Assembly: GCA_028583685.1 (NCBI GenBank)
Contig: JAMXIF010000042.1
Span: 21,768,198-21,832,197 of the forward strand
Direction: 5' to 3'
DNA: 64,000 nt
From: Petaurus breviceps papuanus
Taxonomy: Eukaryota > Chordata > Mammalia > Diprotodontia > Petauridae
The notes below the pieces were generated by a model. It was not told the DNA's origin and made no database searches. It was given only the letters and a program-made list of their open reading frames with translations. The stretch's first letter is position 1. The number at the start of each line of letters is the position of its first letter. The translations under genes and the position numbers were made by a program. This document shows, piece after piece, positions 35,901 through 47,405 of this stretch.

Positions 35901-38249
35901 TCAATGCAATCCTTAGAACATATTTGTACAATACAAGGGAAATGGGACATGGTTTATTCTAAGTAAGTTTTTTTTTTTCTTTCTGGTAAAATGTTTTACA
36001 TTCTATGCATTGACTTACTGGGTGTCCGTGTAATTTGTCAAGGCACAAAAGTGAATGGGGAAAAGGCCTGAAGATAATGTTTAGCTTTCTTACATCTTGA
36101 TTAAACTATAGCGTATTATCATTGGAGTTGATCATTCTTTCCATTGGTGCCTGGATAAAATAGGATCCTCTACAAAAATTTGTGGCAAATGTAATTAAAA
36201 TATATGATCCTGCAATTTGTATTATGTTTAAAAAGAAACGGATATATACTTTCCACTAGATTTATTTTTATCTTTCTTGAAGGCCTAATAGTTCCCCTCT
36301 GCCAAGTATCTGCCCCACTGCCAAGTATCATGTAATTTAAAAGCAACCCCTCCCCCTCTTTTAAATAAACACAAACTTAAAAAAAATCTTGGGTGGGGAG
36401 GAGAGAAACTCCCTATTCACAAAATAAGTAACACTGTGATAGAACTTGACAGTTCATCTGACACTTCCCTGTTGTATTGCTAAAGGTCACATGACATAAC
36501 CAGATTATACAGCACATTCAGTTAATGCAATTTATTTTAATCTTATTTATAGCAATATGGGGAGGGGATAAGATTTCTTCTCCAGATGAGGCATTTTTTG
36601 AAATAGCACAACATTTCTAAAGTTTGACATAAGGTAAATATACTTTATTTTGAAAAAAATAAAATTTGAATAGACTAAATTCATATTTTCATGACCATAG
36701 TCATATTTTAACTGAAGTACTTTTAAATTTGACATATTTATATGAACAAAAACTGTGATCATCATTATTCATTTTCATTTTGCATCAATATAAATGTCTG
36801 ACCTCTTCATTTTTCATTATCTGGGTTTAAAAAAAACTCAACTGTTAATAACACACACACAAAAGAAATGATAACATGTCGGCTAAAATATGGATATATA
36901 ATATATTAAATCTATCTGTTATTCTAGAGAAAAAAACAAGAGAAAAGGAGTGGCTTTTATTTGTCAGGGTGAGCAGGACTATAAGAGGTTAGCAAGAAGA
37001 TAAACAATGTTATAAGATGAGCTATGGTGATGATTTTACGTCCAGTAAGTGGCACAGTTCAGTACTGCTATACCAGAGCAGCTCAATCCATCAATTGACA
37101 AGTAAGAGAAAAAATGACGGCACAAAAGAAAAATTGCAAACATAGAGGCACCCAGAATTGACATTTTGCCAGAATCAACCCAAGAAACTATTCAACAAAC
37201 AGCAGATGTAATGTCATTCCCATCCTATAAAAGAAAAAGAAAGATCTGCATGATTTAAAACACAAACAAAAGCCAAGAATTTGACTGTCGGGTGTCAATC
37301 TTTAACAAAAGGAGAGGCAATAACTAAAACAGTCAAAATATAAGATGTAGTATTATTTATGGAACTTTTGGAGGCTATGATCACAGGCAAACTCAGCTGT
37401 TATCAGGAAGGATATTTTCAACCCTCATCAATGCTCCCTTGTCTATTTAATTAGATAGGTGCTCAAGGAGACGTTTATTATTGCTGCATACTCCATAACA
37501 TAAGTCAAAGCTAAATGTCATAGTCAAACAATGTTTACATTATTTTACAAATATACAGTAACCCTTAAATCTCAATTTGCACAAAGGAACTGCCACGTTC
37601 AAAAAAAAGGGGAGAAATAGACACAAATGTTATAGGAACATTTTATTTTAAAATATGCATTAAAAAGCAATGATGAATTTTAAAGGAAAATAATTTATAA
37701 TCAAAGTTCATTTCATCTACATGATTTAAAAGCACTGCAAAAAAAATTAATCACCAAAAACCCAGCATGCTCATGCAATGATATTTAATATACAAAGAAT
37801 GATTTCATTTAAATATTGAAAAGGAAAAATAAAAAGCTAAAGTACTTACTTCTTAACTAGAATGATTAGTAGCTTTCATTTCTCAACTTGTAAAATAATT
37901 ACACATGCTAAATAATAATTGTGTCACAAAACAAAAAAGTTTCTCTGTGTTATGGAGCCAAAAAAGTATCTAAATTTCATTCATCCTAAATAAATGTGCA
38001 ATCTGGAAGCATACCATTTGAATAAGTTGACTATAAAAGCATAAATGCTATTAATTACTATGAACAACTTGAAACTTGCACATGTTCTGAAAGATGTATA
38101 GGTTTCAGGTTAAAATAAAATGATAAGAACAATCAGATTTGATCACATTGATATATTTACCATGCAAAACTCAAGAAAAAACAACCAAAAATGTGATTTC
38201 AAATATCATAAAGAATAATTAAGGAAGTTTGGATGCATTCCCAGGTTAA
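32906..38249. other. Repeat-poor non-coding island 2
   Basis: About 5.3 kb of AT-rich unique sequence with no SINE or LINE copy that I can identify. Open frames at 33982-34170, 34496-34699, 35427-35836 and 36547-36765 overlap each other on both strands and lack domains. Sub-blocks at 34160-34480 and 37250-37600 are homeodomain-site rich (TAATTA-type) and look like conserved non-coding candidates. Confidence 0.5.
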
Positions 38250-38345
38250 TAAGGATTTATTAAGTTGCAATGATCATTCTAGTTGGATAATAAAAGCTTT
38301 GCCTTAAAAGAGCTTACAATCTAAATGGAAAATTCAAAATAAATT
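38250..38345 (-). mobile_element. Possible L2 3' end, minus strand
   Basis: 'aaggatttattaagttgcaatg' then 'ccttaaaagagcttacaatctaaatgg'. Confidence 0.5.
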
Positions 38346-38889
38346 GTGGTCAATTCTATCATCCATACTAATGAAAAAGAGCAAAAAACAGATTATCTAA
38401 TGCAGCCATTTAAAAGAAATTACTACAGCTAGTTTTTGAAAATACATAAAGAAACTGGCATTTTCTTTACATACCAACTACTTACTAAGTTATCAGAGTT
38501 CTCAGGAATAATTAAAAAAATAAATTAAAAAAAGAATTGTTTTATATAAAAATGATTTTTAAAAGCCTGTGTATTACTGTTATAGTTAACAGTATTGATA
38601 AATTCTTTAGTAATCAATGAGGGAACTCATTGAGGAAAAAGATAAAGTTTAGGGAGTACCTAATCATGATCTTCTGATATCTGCAGAATTGTCAGAGGAA
38701 AAACATTATAGACGTATTCTACTTGGCTTCAGGGGAAATCTAGTGAAAATGGATTGAAATTAAAGGAAGGAAGATTTCAGTCTAATTTCAGAAAAAACTT
38801 CATAATAATGACAGTCACCCAGCAATTGATGAAACTATTTAAATAGCAATTTAGCAATCAAGTATATGTTGTTGTAGTGGTGGTGGTGG
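38346..38889. other. Non-coding unique DNA
   Basis: Nothing recognised. Confidence 0.5.
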
Positions 38890-39135
38890 TAGGAACATTT
38901 ATAAAGTACAGTTAACACTTGAAAAGTACTTTCCTTTTATTATCTCATTTGTTCCTCAAAACTCTATAAGATCGATGCTATATTATCCCACATTTTACAT
39001 ATGAGGAAACTGAGACCCATAGAGATTTATTGACTTGCTCAGGTTGACACAGCTAATAAGAGGTTGGACAGCATTTAAACTTAGGCCTCTCTGACTCTAT
39101 ATCCCATGCTTAATCCACTGTGTTACCTAATTGTC
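38890..39135 (-). mobile_element. MIR SINE, minus strand
   Basis: 'gaacatttataaagtaca', 'tattatctcatttgttcctca', 'catatgaggaaactgagaccc', 'gacttgctcaggttgacacagct', 'atccactgtgttacctaat'. Confidence 0.85.
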
Positions 39136-39290
39136 AAATAAGATAGGGACAATAAACAAGGAATTTCTGCAATGAGAATTCAGACTAAATAATCTCCATT
39201 TGAAATCCAACTTGAAGATTTTACTTTATCCTGTACATACATAATAATAGTGAGTGATACAAAGTCTTCACATCATTTTAAAGTATTCTA

Positions 39291-39510
39291 GAGGGTTGGG
39301 CCTATAGTCAAGAAGACCGGAATGAATTCAAATCCAGCCTCTTGCACTTACTAGCTATATGAGCCTGGGCAGCTCTCTGCTTGCCTCAGTTTCCTCATCT
39401 GTAAAATGAGCTGGAAAAGGAAACGGCAATCCATTTCAGTGTCTATGCCAAGAAAATTCCAAATATGATCATGGAGAGTCAGACACAACTAACTGACTAA
39501 ACAACAAAAA
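39291..39510 (+). mobile_element. Mar1-type CORE-SINE with RTE/BovB-like tail
   Basis: Core 'cttactagctatatgagcctggg', 'cctcagtttcctcatctgtaaaatgagctgg', then the tail 'aaggaaacggcaatccatttcag' and 'gagagtcagacacaactaactgac', which mirrors the 3' end of RTE/BovB LINEs. The 5' head is degraded. Confidence 0.85.
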
Positions 39511-39929
39511 AGAAAATGAACGAAGAAGGAGGAAACTATTCTACAAAAGAGATTATTTCTCTATTGTGTTTGCTGATCTAATATGTTAATGTATGTAAAG
39601 TGCGTAACAAAAAAAACATCATGTAAGAATCCACTAATAGTTGTAGTAGCAGAATTTAGGAAAAAAATACTCAAATTATATGTGGTTAATTTTAGCATGG
39701 CACTGAAAACTTGTCATCTTCCATGTAAAGCATAGACTGCTAAACTTTAATCTTTGTCAGCTGATGAGAAACACTCTCCATAGCATGCAGAGAGTATATA
39801 AAAAGAGATGCTTTTAAAATTGGGGAAGGAAAATAGGGAAACTGGGTTAAATTTAAATGAAAATGTAAAAAAAAAATGTTTCATGGGCCTTTCATCCTAT
39901 GAGCCCATTTCATCTGAGAAACTGAATGA
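39511..39929. other. Non-coding unique DNA
   Basis: Nothing recognised. Confidence 0.5.
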
Positions 39930-40020
39930 GCCAAGGAAGACAGGGACTATATCTTATGGTTCTTTGTGTTTCCACATAGCATTTTGTATGTAGTAGATAT
40001 TCAATGAATATCTGTTGATT
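39930..40020 (+). mobile_element. L2 LINE 3' end
   Basis: 'cagggactatatcttatggtt', 'cacatagcattttgtatgtagtagatattcaatgaatatctg'. Confidence 0.65.
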
Positions 40021-40304
40021 CTGTATCTTTCCCTTTGCCCCCAAACATACACAGGTGAGGAGATGGGAATGTAACTCAATGAAGTAATATCTCAGTACAT
40101 TTATATGTACGAGAGAGAGAGAGAGAGAACACTCATTCATTCATTCCATTCACCAATATCTAAGCAACTATGACATGCTGTCTGGAATATTTATGTAATA
40201 AAATGTAACATACAATGATAGTATCTAATAAGAATATACACACATACAAGTTGTTACTGTCAAAAATCTTTATAATCTAATAAGACCTCATGAGCTGGAT
40301 CCTG

Positions 40305-40465
40305 GATTTAGAATTGGAACAGATTTAAGAAGACATCTAGTCAGATTCCTTATTCTATAGATGAGGAAACTGAGACCCAGAGAGGTTAAAGTCTTATCCA
40401 AGGTCACCAAGGTAACTAGGAATAGAGAAAGGAGTTAAGGCTATTTCACTCCACACCCAGCTGAG
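40305..40465 (-). mobile_element. MIR-type SINE, minus strand
   Basis: 'tttagaattggaacagattt', 'catctagtcagattcc', 'tagatgaggaaactgagacccagagaggtt', 'ttatccaaggtcacc'. Confidence 0.8.
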
Positions 40466-40506
40466 CAATTTCACCATGTAATTACACTGTGCTGAGTAAT
40501 AATTTA

Positions 40507-40536
40507 TATATATGTTATATATATATAACATATATA
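40507..40536. repeat. 30-bp perfect AT palindrome
   Basis: Centred on gttatatatatataac, with matching TATATA arms on each side. No protein-site identity is implied. Confidence 0.95.
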
Positions 40537-40704
40537 ATTATTCAAATAAATATAAAGCAATAAAATTAAGAGCCATGATAAAATCTGATTCCCATATTTT
40601 ATTATTATACTTGTTTTTGGAAAGTGACTTTGCTTACTTTTTTTCCCTTCAACATATTTTAAAGTTATCTGTAAAATATGTATTATTTGTCCTATGATCA
40701 TATT

Positions 40705-40910
40705 AATAATAATTAATATTAGTGTATGTCTTTAGATTTTTAATATGTTTTATTACATTATTTCATTTGAGCTCACAACAATCCTATTGGGTAAGCAGTG
40801 AAAATATGATTATTCCCATTTAATAAATGAGGAAACCATTTCACAGAAATTAAGTCAATTTTGCAAGGTTATATAGCTACAAATATTCAGAAATGGAACT
40901 TAAACACAGT
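40705..40910 (-). mobile_element. MIR SINE, minus strand
   Basis: 'ttatttcatttgagctcacaacaatcctattgggtaagcag', 'cccatttaataaatgaggaaacc', 'ttttgcaaggttatatagct'. Confidence 0.75.
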
Positions 40911-40914
40911 TCTT

Positions 40915-41045
40915 AATTCAAGCAATCACCAAATATTTATCAGGCACTATGAATGAGGAACTGGGCTAAGTACTTGTGATACAAAAGAAAAGGAAAAAAA
41001 AAGGTCCCTGCCCTTGAGGAATTTTTATTCTAATGGTGGAGACGG
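40915..41045 (-). mobile_element. L2 LINE 3' end, minus strand
   Basis: 'aatatttatcaggcactatgaatg', 'gggctaagtacttgtgatacaaaag', 'gtccctgcccttgaggaatttttattctaatgg'. Confidence 0.8.
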
Positions 41046-41184
41046 TCTATCCCTTAGTCCAAGGCTCTTCAATCTATGTTACTGTTTCCCTAGATGCTGG
41101 AAGTTACTTTAGAAGTAAGCTAGTCTTTACAGAATTGTTCTGAAAATTAAAAAGGATAGATCTGTGAAAGACTTCTACAAAGAA

Positions 41185-41530
41185 CTCTATTCAGTAAGTA
41201 TTTATTAAGGACGTATTGTGCACAAATGTGTATTGGACATTGGTGATATATATTTAAATATTACACAAAACAAAAAAAACAGATCTTACTGTGGAAAATC
41301 AGAGATATCACACATGCACACAGGGAAATAAATACAATGCAGTATAAGGAAGGCAAGCATCAACAACTAGAGGGTGCTTAAATGATGGAGTGATCTCTTT
41401 TTACAAGAGATGACATCAGAATGAGGCTGCAAAGGAAGATTAAGATTTGAAGAGATCTCAATAGAGTGAATGGCAGAAGGGACAGTCCAGGTAAAGGAAA
41501 TGAAATGATTGTTGGAAAACCTGAGTTTGT
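41185..41530 (-). mobile_element. L2 LINE 3' part, minus strand
   Basis: 'cagtaagtatttattaaggacg' opens a second reverse L2. 'gatgacatcagaatgaggctgcaaaggaag' and 'gggacagtccaggtaaagg' follow in approximate L2 order. Confidence 0.55.
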
Positions 41531-42344
41531 GAGAAAAACACCAACAGTTCCACTTTCAGACTGTAGGAGGTAAGAGGGAGGGGATACTTCTTATCAGAAA
41601 GCCTCTGCTGTGCTTGGCATAACTTCCAGCAACATATGGACTAAAATCCTAAAGATGAGAAATTTTAAATGTTCAACCAGAAATATTTCCTCAGGATGAA
41701 TATTATATTTTCAGGTAGCTGATCTTATTATCTATCTAGCCATGAATTGTATATCTTTTCCCCACAACAATCTTTGTGACCTCAAGGTTATATTACCAAT
41801 TGGTATTGTTCACTCTGTTTGGGCTCATACTCCATTTGTTTTCAGTAAGTTTCAACTTTGCTGGAAGATGTGACCCCATATAAAAAACACAGAAAGGTTG
41901 GTTCTGCCTCGGTTTTTTTTTTTAAGATTTTTTTCCCCAAATTTTTTCTTTAAGGTATGACTGAATATGTTAGATCTAAACTATAGTGTCTTTCATTAAA
42001 TACTGTTTTCTCTTCATCCCAAAGCTGGAACAGATACATTTACATTTGGTTAACATTAAGTCAAAATTTGCTTTTTCAAAGAGAGAGATACTTTCAAAAA
42101 GAGAAACTCACAAGAGTTGATATTCCTATGGATGACTATTGGAACCCAGGGTAAGTTTCAAAAGATGAATGGGAAATTGCAGCAATAGGTTGAACGAGAA
42201 ATTGTCCTAGAAATAACAACTGGATTCCTTCATGCTTCCCAAATTCGTACCATTATTCTCAATCATACCATCATGCCTTTAGTGCCCTGGGGATATTTTT
42301 ACTTAAATGCACAAATGCTAAAGTATTTGTTATCATATCACTCT
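41531..42344. other. Non-coding unique DNA
   Basis: Nothing recognised. Confidence 0.5.
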
Positions 42345-42590
42345 TTTTATATTAAAAAATAGTTTTAATTTAGAGCATTCAGTTCCATGAGCTTTTGATT
42401 TCCAAATTTTCTCCCCTTCATCCCCCCTCACCGAGATGGCATGCAATCTGATATAGGTTCTACATATACATTCACATTAAACATATTTTCACATCAGTCT
42501 TGTTTCAAAGAAGAATTATAACCAATGGAATGAACCATGAGAAAGTAGAAACAAAACAAAAAAGAGAGAGAACAAATAGTATACTTTGAT
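42345..42590 (-). mobile_element. L1 LINE 3' UTR fragment, minus strand
   Basis: The reverse complement reads 'gatcaaagtatactatttg', 'aattcttctttgaaac', 'gaaaatatgtttaatgtgaa', 'tatgtagaacctatatcagatt' and 'gagaaaatttggaaatcaaa', the same family of 3' UTR as at 1.0-1.5 kb. 5'-truncated. Confidence 0.8.
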
Positions 42591-43054
42591 CTGAACACAT
42601 ATATTGCTCTTAATAAGAAAAAAAAAACATGCTTCAGTCAAGTATTAAGATCCTCTTAATTGTACAAAACATGCCCATAAATGAGGGTAAAATTTTCTAT
42701 AAGAACTACAGCCCCCTAGAATATTCAGAGAACTACACACCATGATCACTGCTGACAAAAGCTCATCTAAAAACGAAACTTCCTTGATTTAAATGAATTT
42801 TTCCTAAGGTGTAAAACCTATCTTTTTAAAGTTACAAGATGCTAAGTGGCTACAAATCATTGAATATCATGATCCCGAAGAATGAAGATAGTTAGCAACC
42901 CAAAGAGCAATAAAGAGCTTTATGGCAGATATGAATAGATTACAGCTCATTACCAGTGATAATTTATGAGAAAGGACTCATATAAAAGATATAATCTAAG
43001 ACAGATATGACCTAAAAAATCAATTTGTGTATGCAAGAGTGAGGGATGGACAGC
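42591..43054. other. Non-coding unique DNA
   Basis: Nothing recognised. Confidence 0.5.
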
Positions 43055-43250
43055 CAAGGCATTATAATACACTGGAATGAGCACTGGATTTTGAGTCATG
43101 ACCTCAGTTCCAAACCTGGTTCTGCTCCTTACCTTTGTGACCTTCAGCAAGTGACTAAATTTCTCTAGACCTCAGGTCCTTGTCTTAAAATAGGAAGATG
43201 AGACTCTAAGTTCTCTACGGTACTTTTTTGTTCTAAATTTACAATTCTAT
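43055..43250 (+). mobile_element. MIR-type SINE
   Basis: 'ggaatgagcactggattttgagtca', 'cttacctttgtgaccttcagcaagtgac', 'ctagacctcaggtccttgtc', 'tctaaatttacaattctatg'. Confidence 0.8.
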
Positions 43251-43384
43251 GTCTTCACTTGATATACTAGTAGCTAGAAAATGTTACAAACAACTGAGAG
43301 GAGCAGCTGCCGGATGCTGAGAAGACCTCTCATGGAAGATTTATTGGAGAACATTGACAAGAACATCATCAGATGACAATGGAT

Positions 43385-43475
43385 TAGGAGAGAAGGCACT
43401 ATCTTTTGCCCTCCTTTGTATCTCCAGCAGCTTAGCACATAGGAGATTGCTTACTAATGTTTATAAATGTTTACT
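43385..43475 (+). mobile_element. L2 LINE 3' end fragment
   Basis: 'tttgtatctccagcagcttagcacatagg' and 'aatgtttataaatgtttactgac'. Confidence 0.6.
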
Positions 43476-43779
43476 GACTGCATCAGTAAAGAGAGAACCC
43501 ACATATGAGATCATAAATCCATTGAAGTACATTCAATTCTCAATTAAGTACTAATTGTGTGGATCACTGGTATGAATTAACAAATCAATCCACTTGTATC
43601 TGTGGACTGGACTCCATTTCCTCAGCACTTTAGGCACCACAGGGAATAATGCAAGATTAACAGAAATCATGGTCTGACCTTGAACGAATTACAAAGTTGG
43701 TTGAAGGGAAAAGATTGTATAAAAAGCAACGGGAGAAAAGGGAGGGGTTGCCACATGTTATCATGGAAAAAAAAAAACC
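43476..43779. other. Non-coding unique DNA
   Basis: Nothing recognised. Confidence 0.5.
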
Positions 43780-43950
43780 AGTTAATTTAGAATTGGACAA
43801 CCTAGGTTCAAATTCTGACTCAATCGCTTAGGATATGTGTAGGAAAGTCACTTAAATTTTCCTGGGCCTCAGTTTCCTCACTGATAAAATGAGAAGTTAA
43901 GGGAATGATGGTTTAGATGATCTCTCCCAACTCAAAATCTATAAACATAT
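43780..43950 (+). mobile_element. MIR-type SINE
   Basis: 'attggacaacctaggttcaaattctgactc', 'aaagtcacttaaattttcctgggcctcagtttcctca', 'ttagatgatctctcccaactc'. Confidence 0.85.
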
Positions 43951-44224
43951 GAACCAGAGTATTACAACATCACAGGAGTTAATAAAGGAGTTTCAAAAAG
44001 TCGGGGTCAAGAGCGAAGAATAAATGGCTACATTGAAGAAAGCACTTTGCAAACCTTAATGATCTGCATAACTGTGAATTAGTAGGAATAATACTATCAC
44101 CATTATCTAAGTCACAAAATGGAAAGAATATTTACACTGGTTAGAGGATGAGGGCTAATGGTAGTTGAGAAAGTAGCTTTAAGAAACTATCTGGAGGAGG
44201 AAGATGAGGAAGCAATGAATGAGA

Positions 44225-44400
44225 AGCATGGTATCATGGGAAAGAGTATGAGATTTGGAGCCAAAAGTTCTAGGTTGGAGAACCAGCTCTGCAATTCTGC
44301 TACCCATCTGCCCTTGAGCAAGGCTCTTTGGGCCTCAATTTCTTAATCTGCAGAATTTAAGGGATGGTCTGGATAATATCTAAAATCTCTTCCAGAAAGG
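44225..44400 (+). mobile_element. MIR-type SINE
   Basis: 'agagtatgagatttggagcc', 'gcccttgagcaaggctctttgggcctcaatttctta', 'aaaatctcttccag'. Confidence 0.75.
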
Positions 44401-44488
44401 GATGGGTATAGTTAAGTGTGAAGAATTAGGCAATAAAAGAAGAATTTTTGTAAGTATTCCAGGGGTGAAAACTACTGTTCAAATAGGG

Positions 44489-44490
<2 letters not shown>

Positions 44491-44535
<45 letters not shown>
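44491..44535. repeat. (TA)n microsatellite
   Basis: About 22 TA units. Confidence 0.97.
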
Positions 44536-44539
<4 letters not shown>

Positions 44540-44824
44540 GATTATCAGCCACAGTTAAGGTAATGATTTCTATAAGTTAAGAATAAGATCTTAGGGCTAG
44601 AGACCTCATTATTATTTCTACTTCTATGATGTCAATGTGTTTAAGTGTAGCATACCTTAGATTTCCAATGTAATATATAGGAAATTTATCAAGTTTATAT
44701 CTCCATTGATAAAGATATATAAAATTTCTCTATGATGCTATATTTTGAAATCCTAAGTAAAAATGAAAAAAAGTGAGAAAGCTTTACAGATTATGGCATA
44801 ACCAAAAATAAAATAAAATAAAAT

Positions 44825-45005
44825 AGGAAGGTTTGTGTTTAAGTCTTACCTTCCCCACCTACTACATGTATAATCACAAGCAATTCATATGTCCTCTCTG
44901 AGCTTCAAATTCCCTATCTTCAAAATAGTAATAATTTCACTACCTACCTCAATTGCTTATTTTAAAGGGAACACTGTGTGAAGCACTAAGCAAATGTGAA
45001 CTATC
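44825..45005 (+). mobile_element. MIR SINE
   Basis: 'gtttgtgtttaagtctta', 'tctctgagcttcaaattccctatcttcaaaatagtaat', 'acctacctcaattgc', 'gaagcactaagcaaatgtg'. Confidence 0.7.
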
Positions 45006-45009
45006 CTTG

Positions 45010-45105
45010 TTTATATTAATATTAGTAGTAGTAGAATTAGTAGTAGTAGTAGTCTTCATAGTTGTAGTCGTAATAGTAGTAGTAGTAGTAGTAGAAATAA
45101 AAGAA
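45010..45105. repeat. (GTA)n trinucleotide repeat
   Basis: Imperfect GTA units in two runs. The Val-rich open frame at 44953-45147 is produced by this repeat. Confidence 0.95.
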
Positions 45106-46680
45106 TATAATAATTATAAACACATAAATAAAAGAACCCAAAACTGATTTCGGTCATGGATCATGAGGTACTGGATTTTCATAATGAATTTCCAGATACT
45201 AACTGCATTATAACACAATTTATCAATACATAGTTTTAGATATAACATAAGTATAAAATAAGGTACTACAAAATAAAAATAACTACCTGTAGAACGAACT
45301 GGATATCACAAAATTTTAGAATGAGTCTCAGGCTTGTCCACTATGACCAGTATTTTTGAGGGAGTTCAGTGTAATGGTTTTCATTTGTTATCACAATGAC
45401 TAAGCTATTGTCAATTTTTCCTTTACTTGAAATTTCTTAATATTCTTTTCTTTATCTTTCATTTGCTATTGCCTTCTTTATATTTCTTTAAAAAATTTCA
45501 AATTAGGAAAGGTGATATTACAAATCTGTATCATTATCTACAAAGGCTGACACATGAGGACAATGAGTAAATGTATTTTGGTGGCAATGAAGATAAAAAT
45601 AAAAGGAGAAATATAATTTATTTGAAGAGCTATTAATCCTGAATGGTGATATAATTCTCACACTTTCAAAATTCATGTCCTAACTAGAGTGTGTTAAAAA
45701 AAATCTAGCAAGGTCCTATTACCAGCAGCCCAGAAAATGTCAGAGTTTGTCCTGACATTGACAGCTCTTTCTGGAGAACTTTGACAGCTGATGAATTCTT
45801 GGGTTTTGATTTCTGGGAAGAAGCATAGACACCACAAAATCAAAGAGGCAAGCCAAAAGATACATTACTCAGTACTATAATTAGTAAATATTACCCATAA
45901 TAGATTATAACCAGTATGTTCATAAATCATTAAAATAGGCATTTTTAACTGACTTGGGCCTGTTTTTTTTTTTTAAGAAAATTTGAAAATGTCAAATATC
46001 CAATGTATACACGTAATTTGAATTCAACCTCTTGAAATGCTAGGGTTACTGAGCAAATGCTAAGTTCCCAGTAGAAGCTACACTTTGTTTTTTAAAACTC
46101 ATTCAATTTTACAATTGCAGGATTTCTGTCACGAAGTAAAGGCCTGTTGCCTATTGTTGCACAGTACTAGAAAGAAACAATATTCCTCCCTTAAATATAA
46201 TTACTATTCCTGTCAAATGAAGGCAATCATGGGTGTTCTGCTAGATTAAACTCCCAGACTGGATGAAAAGGTTCATTTTATCCACTCACTACTCTGTTGC
46301 TGCTGATTCATGTCAAAGTAATGAATGCCAAATACCAAGAAGAATTTTTCTCTCATATTGTTTGAAAACAATTCCATTAAAACTCACTTGAAAATGTTTA
46401 CGCAGCATTAAAAAATTATAATAAAAGTGACAAAAGGTGGTAAAGCCTAAGCAGCTTTAGGTTGAACTCAAATGCCATTGTGAAAGATTTAGTTATTTTT
46501 AGCCCAAATCTTAGTTAATGAAATAATCTAATTTGCCCATGTACAATGGAGGGCCTATGTTGCCCTAGTCACAGAGAGAAAAAGGAAACCCATTTTTTCA
46601 GCTACTCTCCCTGGTGTTGCATATTTAGCTCTAAAAGAAACCTGTCAGGAAAATGTTGATACCTGTCTTTAATTCTTTCG
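45106..46680. other. Non-coding unique DNA, candidate conserved block
   Basis: About 1.6 kb without recognisable repeats. The part 45700-46560 has balanced composition, E-box and homeodomain-like words ('tgacagctgatgaattc', 'aataatctaatttgccc') and no coding frame. It may be conserved regulatory sequence; this is inference. Confidence 0.45.
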
Positions 46681-46719
46681 TTCGTTTATACATACATACA
46701 TGCATACATACACATAAGC

Positions 46720-46960
46720 AATAAATATTTATTGAGCACCTACTCTGAAGAAGTATTGTTGTGGATATAAAACTACCATCCTTCCCCTCAAGTAACTTAC
46801 AGTCTAGTAGAGAAAACATATTCAAATAAGGCAAACAAAATACAGAATGAGAGAATTAATACGAGGAGTCAAGACAAAATATTTTAAGATTTTTGAGTAA
46901 AGAGATATTTCTGTCAGGATCAGAATTCAGGGAAGGCTTTCCAAAGGAAGTGGCAATGAA
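46720..46960 (-). mobile_element. L2 LINE 3' end, minus strand
   Basis: 'aataaatatttattgagcacctactctg', 'cccctcaagtaacttacagtctagtagag', 'tcagggaaggctttccaaaggaagtggc'. A short (CATA)n run precedes it at 46686-46712. Confidence 0.8.
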
Positions 46961-46974
46961 GGCCTTCATTTGGC

Positions 46975-47405
46975 AGCTAAGACTCTTCACAGTCTGGTCT
47001 CTGCTTAACTTTGCAGTCTTCTTACACTTCAGTATCTTCCTTGCATTCTATTATCCAGCCCTATTACCCTATTTGCTATTTCTTGCATATGACCCTCCTT
47101 GTCCCATCTCTGTATCCTGTAACAGATGTCACCAATTTCTAAAATTCTCTGTGTCCTCACCTCTACTTCTTAAAATCTCTGGCTTTCTTCATGACTTATT
47201 TGCAAAGCCATTTTCTTCAGGAAGCTTTTCCTAGTCCCCTTAGCTGTGAAGGTCTTCCCCTCTCCACTTACCTTCCATATACCTCCTCAATATACATGTT
47301 GCCTTCTACATTAGAATGTAAATTTCCCAAGGACAGGGGCCATTTTTGGTTCTCTGTACCTGGTGCCTAGCACATGATTAAAAATATTTTTGAATGATTG
47401 ACAGC
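46975..47405 (+). mobile_element. L2 LINE 3' end
   Basis: 'ctaagactcttcacagtctggtc', 'cttttcttcaggaagcttttcctagtcccc', 'agaatgtaaatttcccaaggacagggg', 'tacctggtgcctagcacat'. The open frame 46893-47234 is L2-derived, not a gene. It lies in the opposite sense to the L2 immediately upstream. Confidence 0.8.

Noticed and set aside
45010-45105. Val-rich peptide frame
   Set aside because: Translation of the (GTA)n repeat.
46893-47234. 113-codon open frame
   Set aside because: It lies across the junction of two L2 copies; it is repeat-derived and has no host-gene features.
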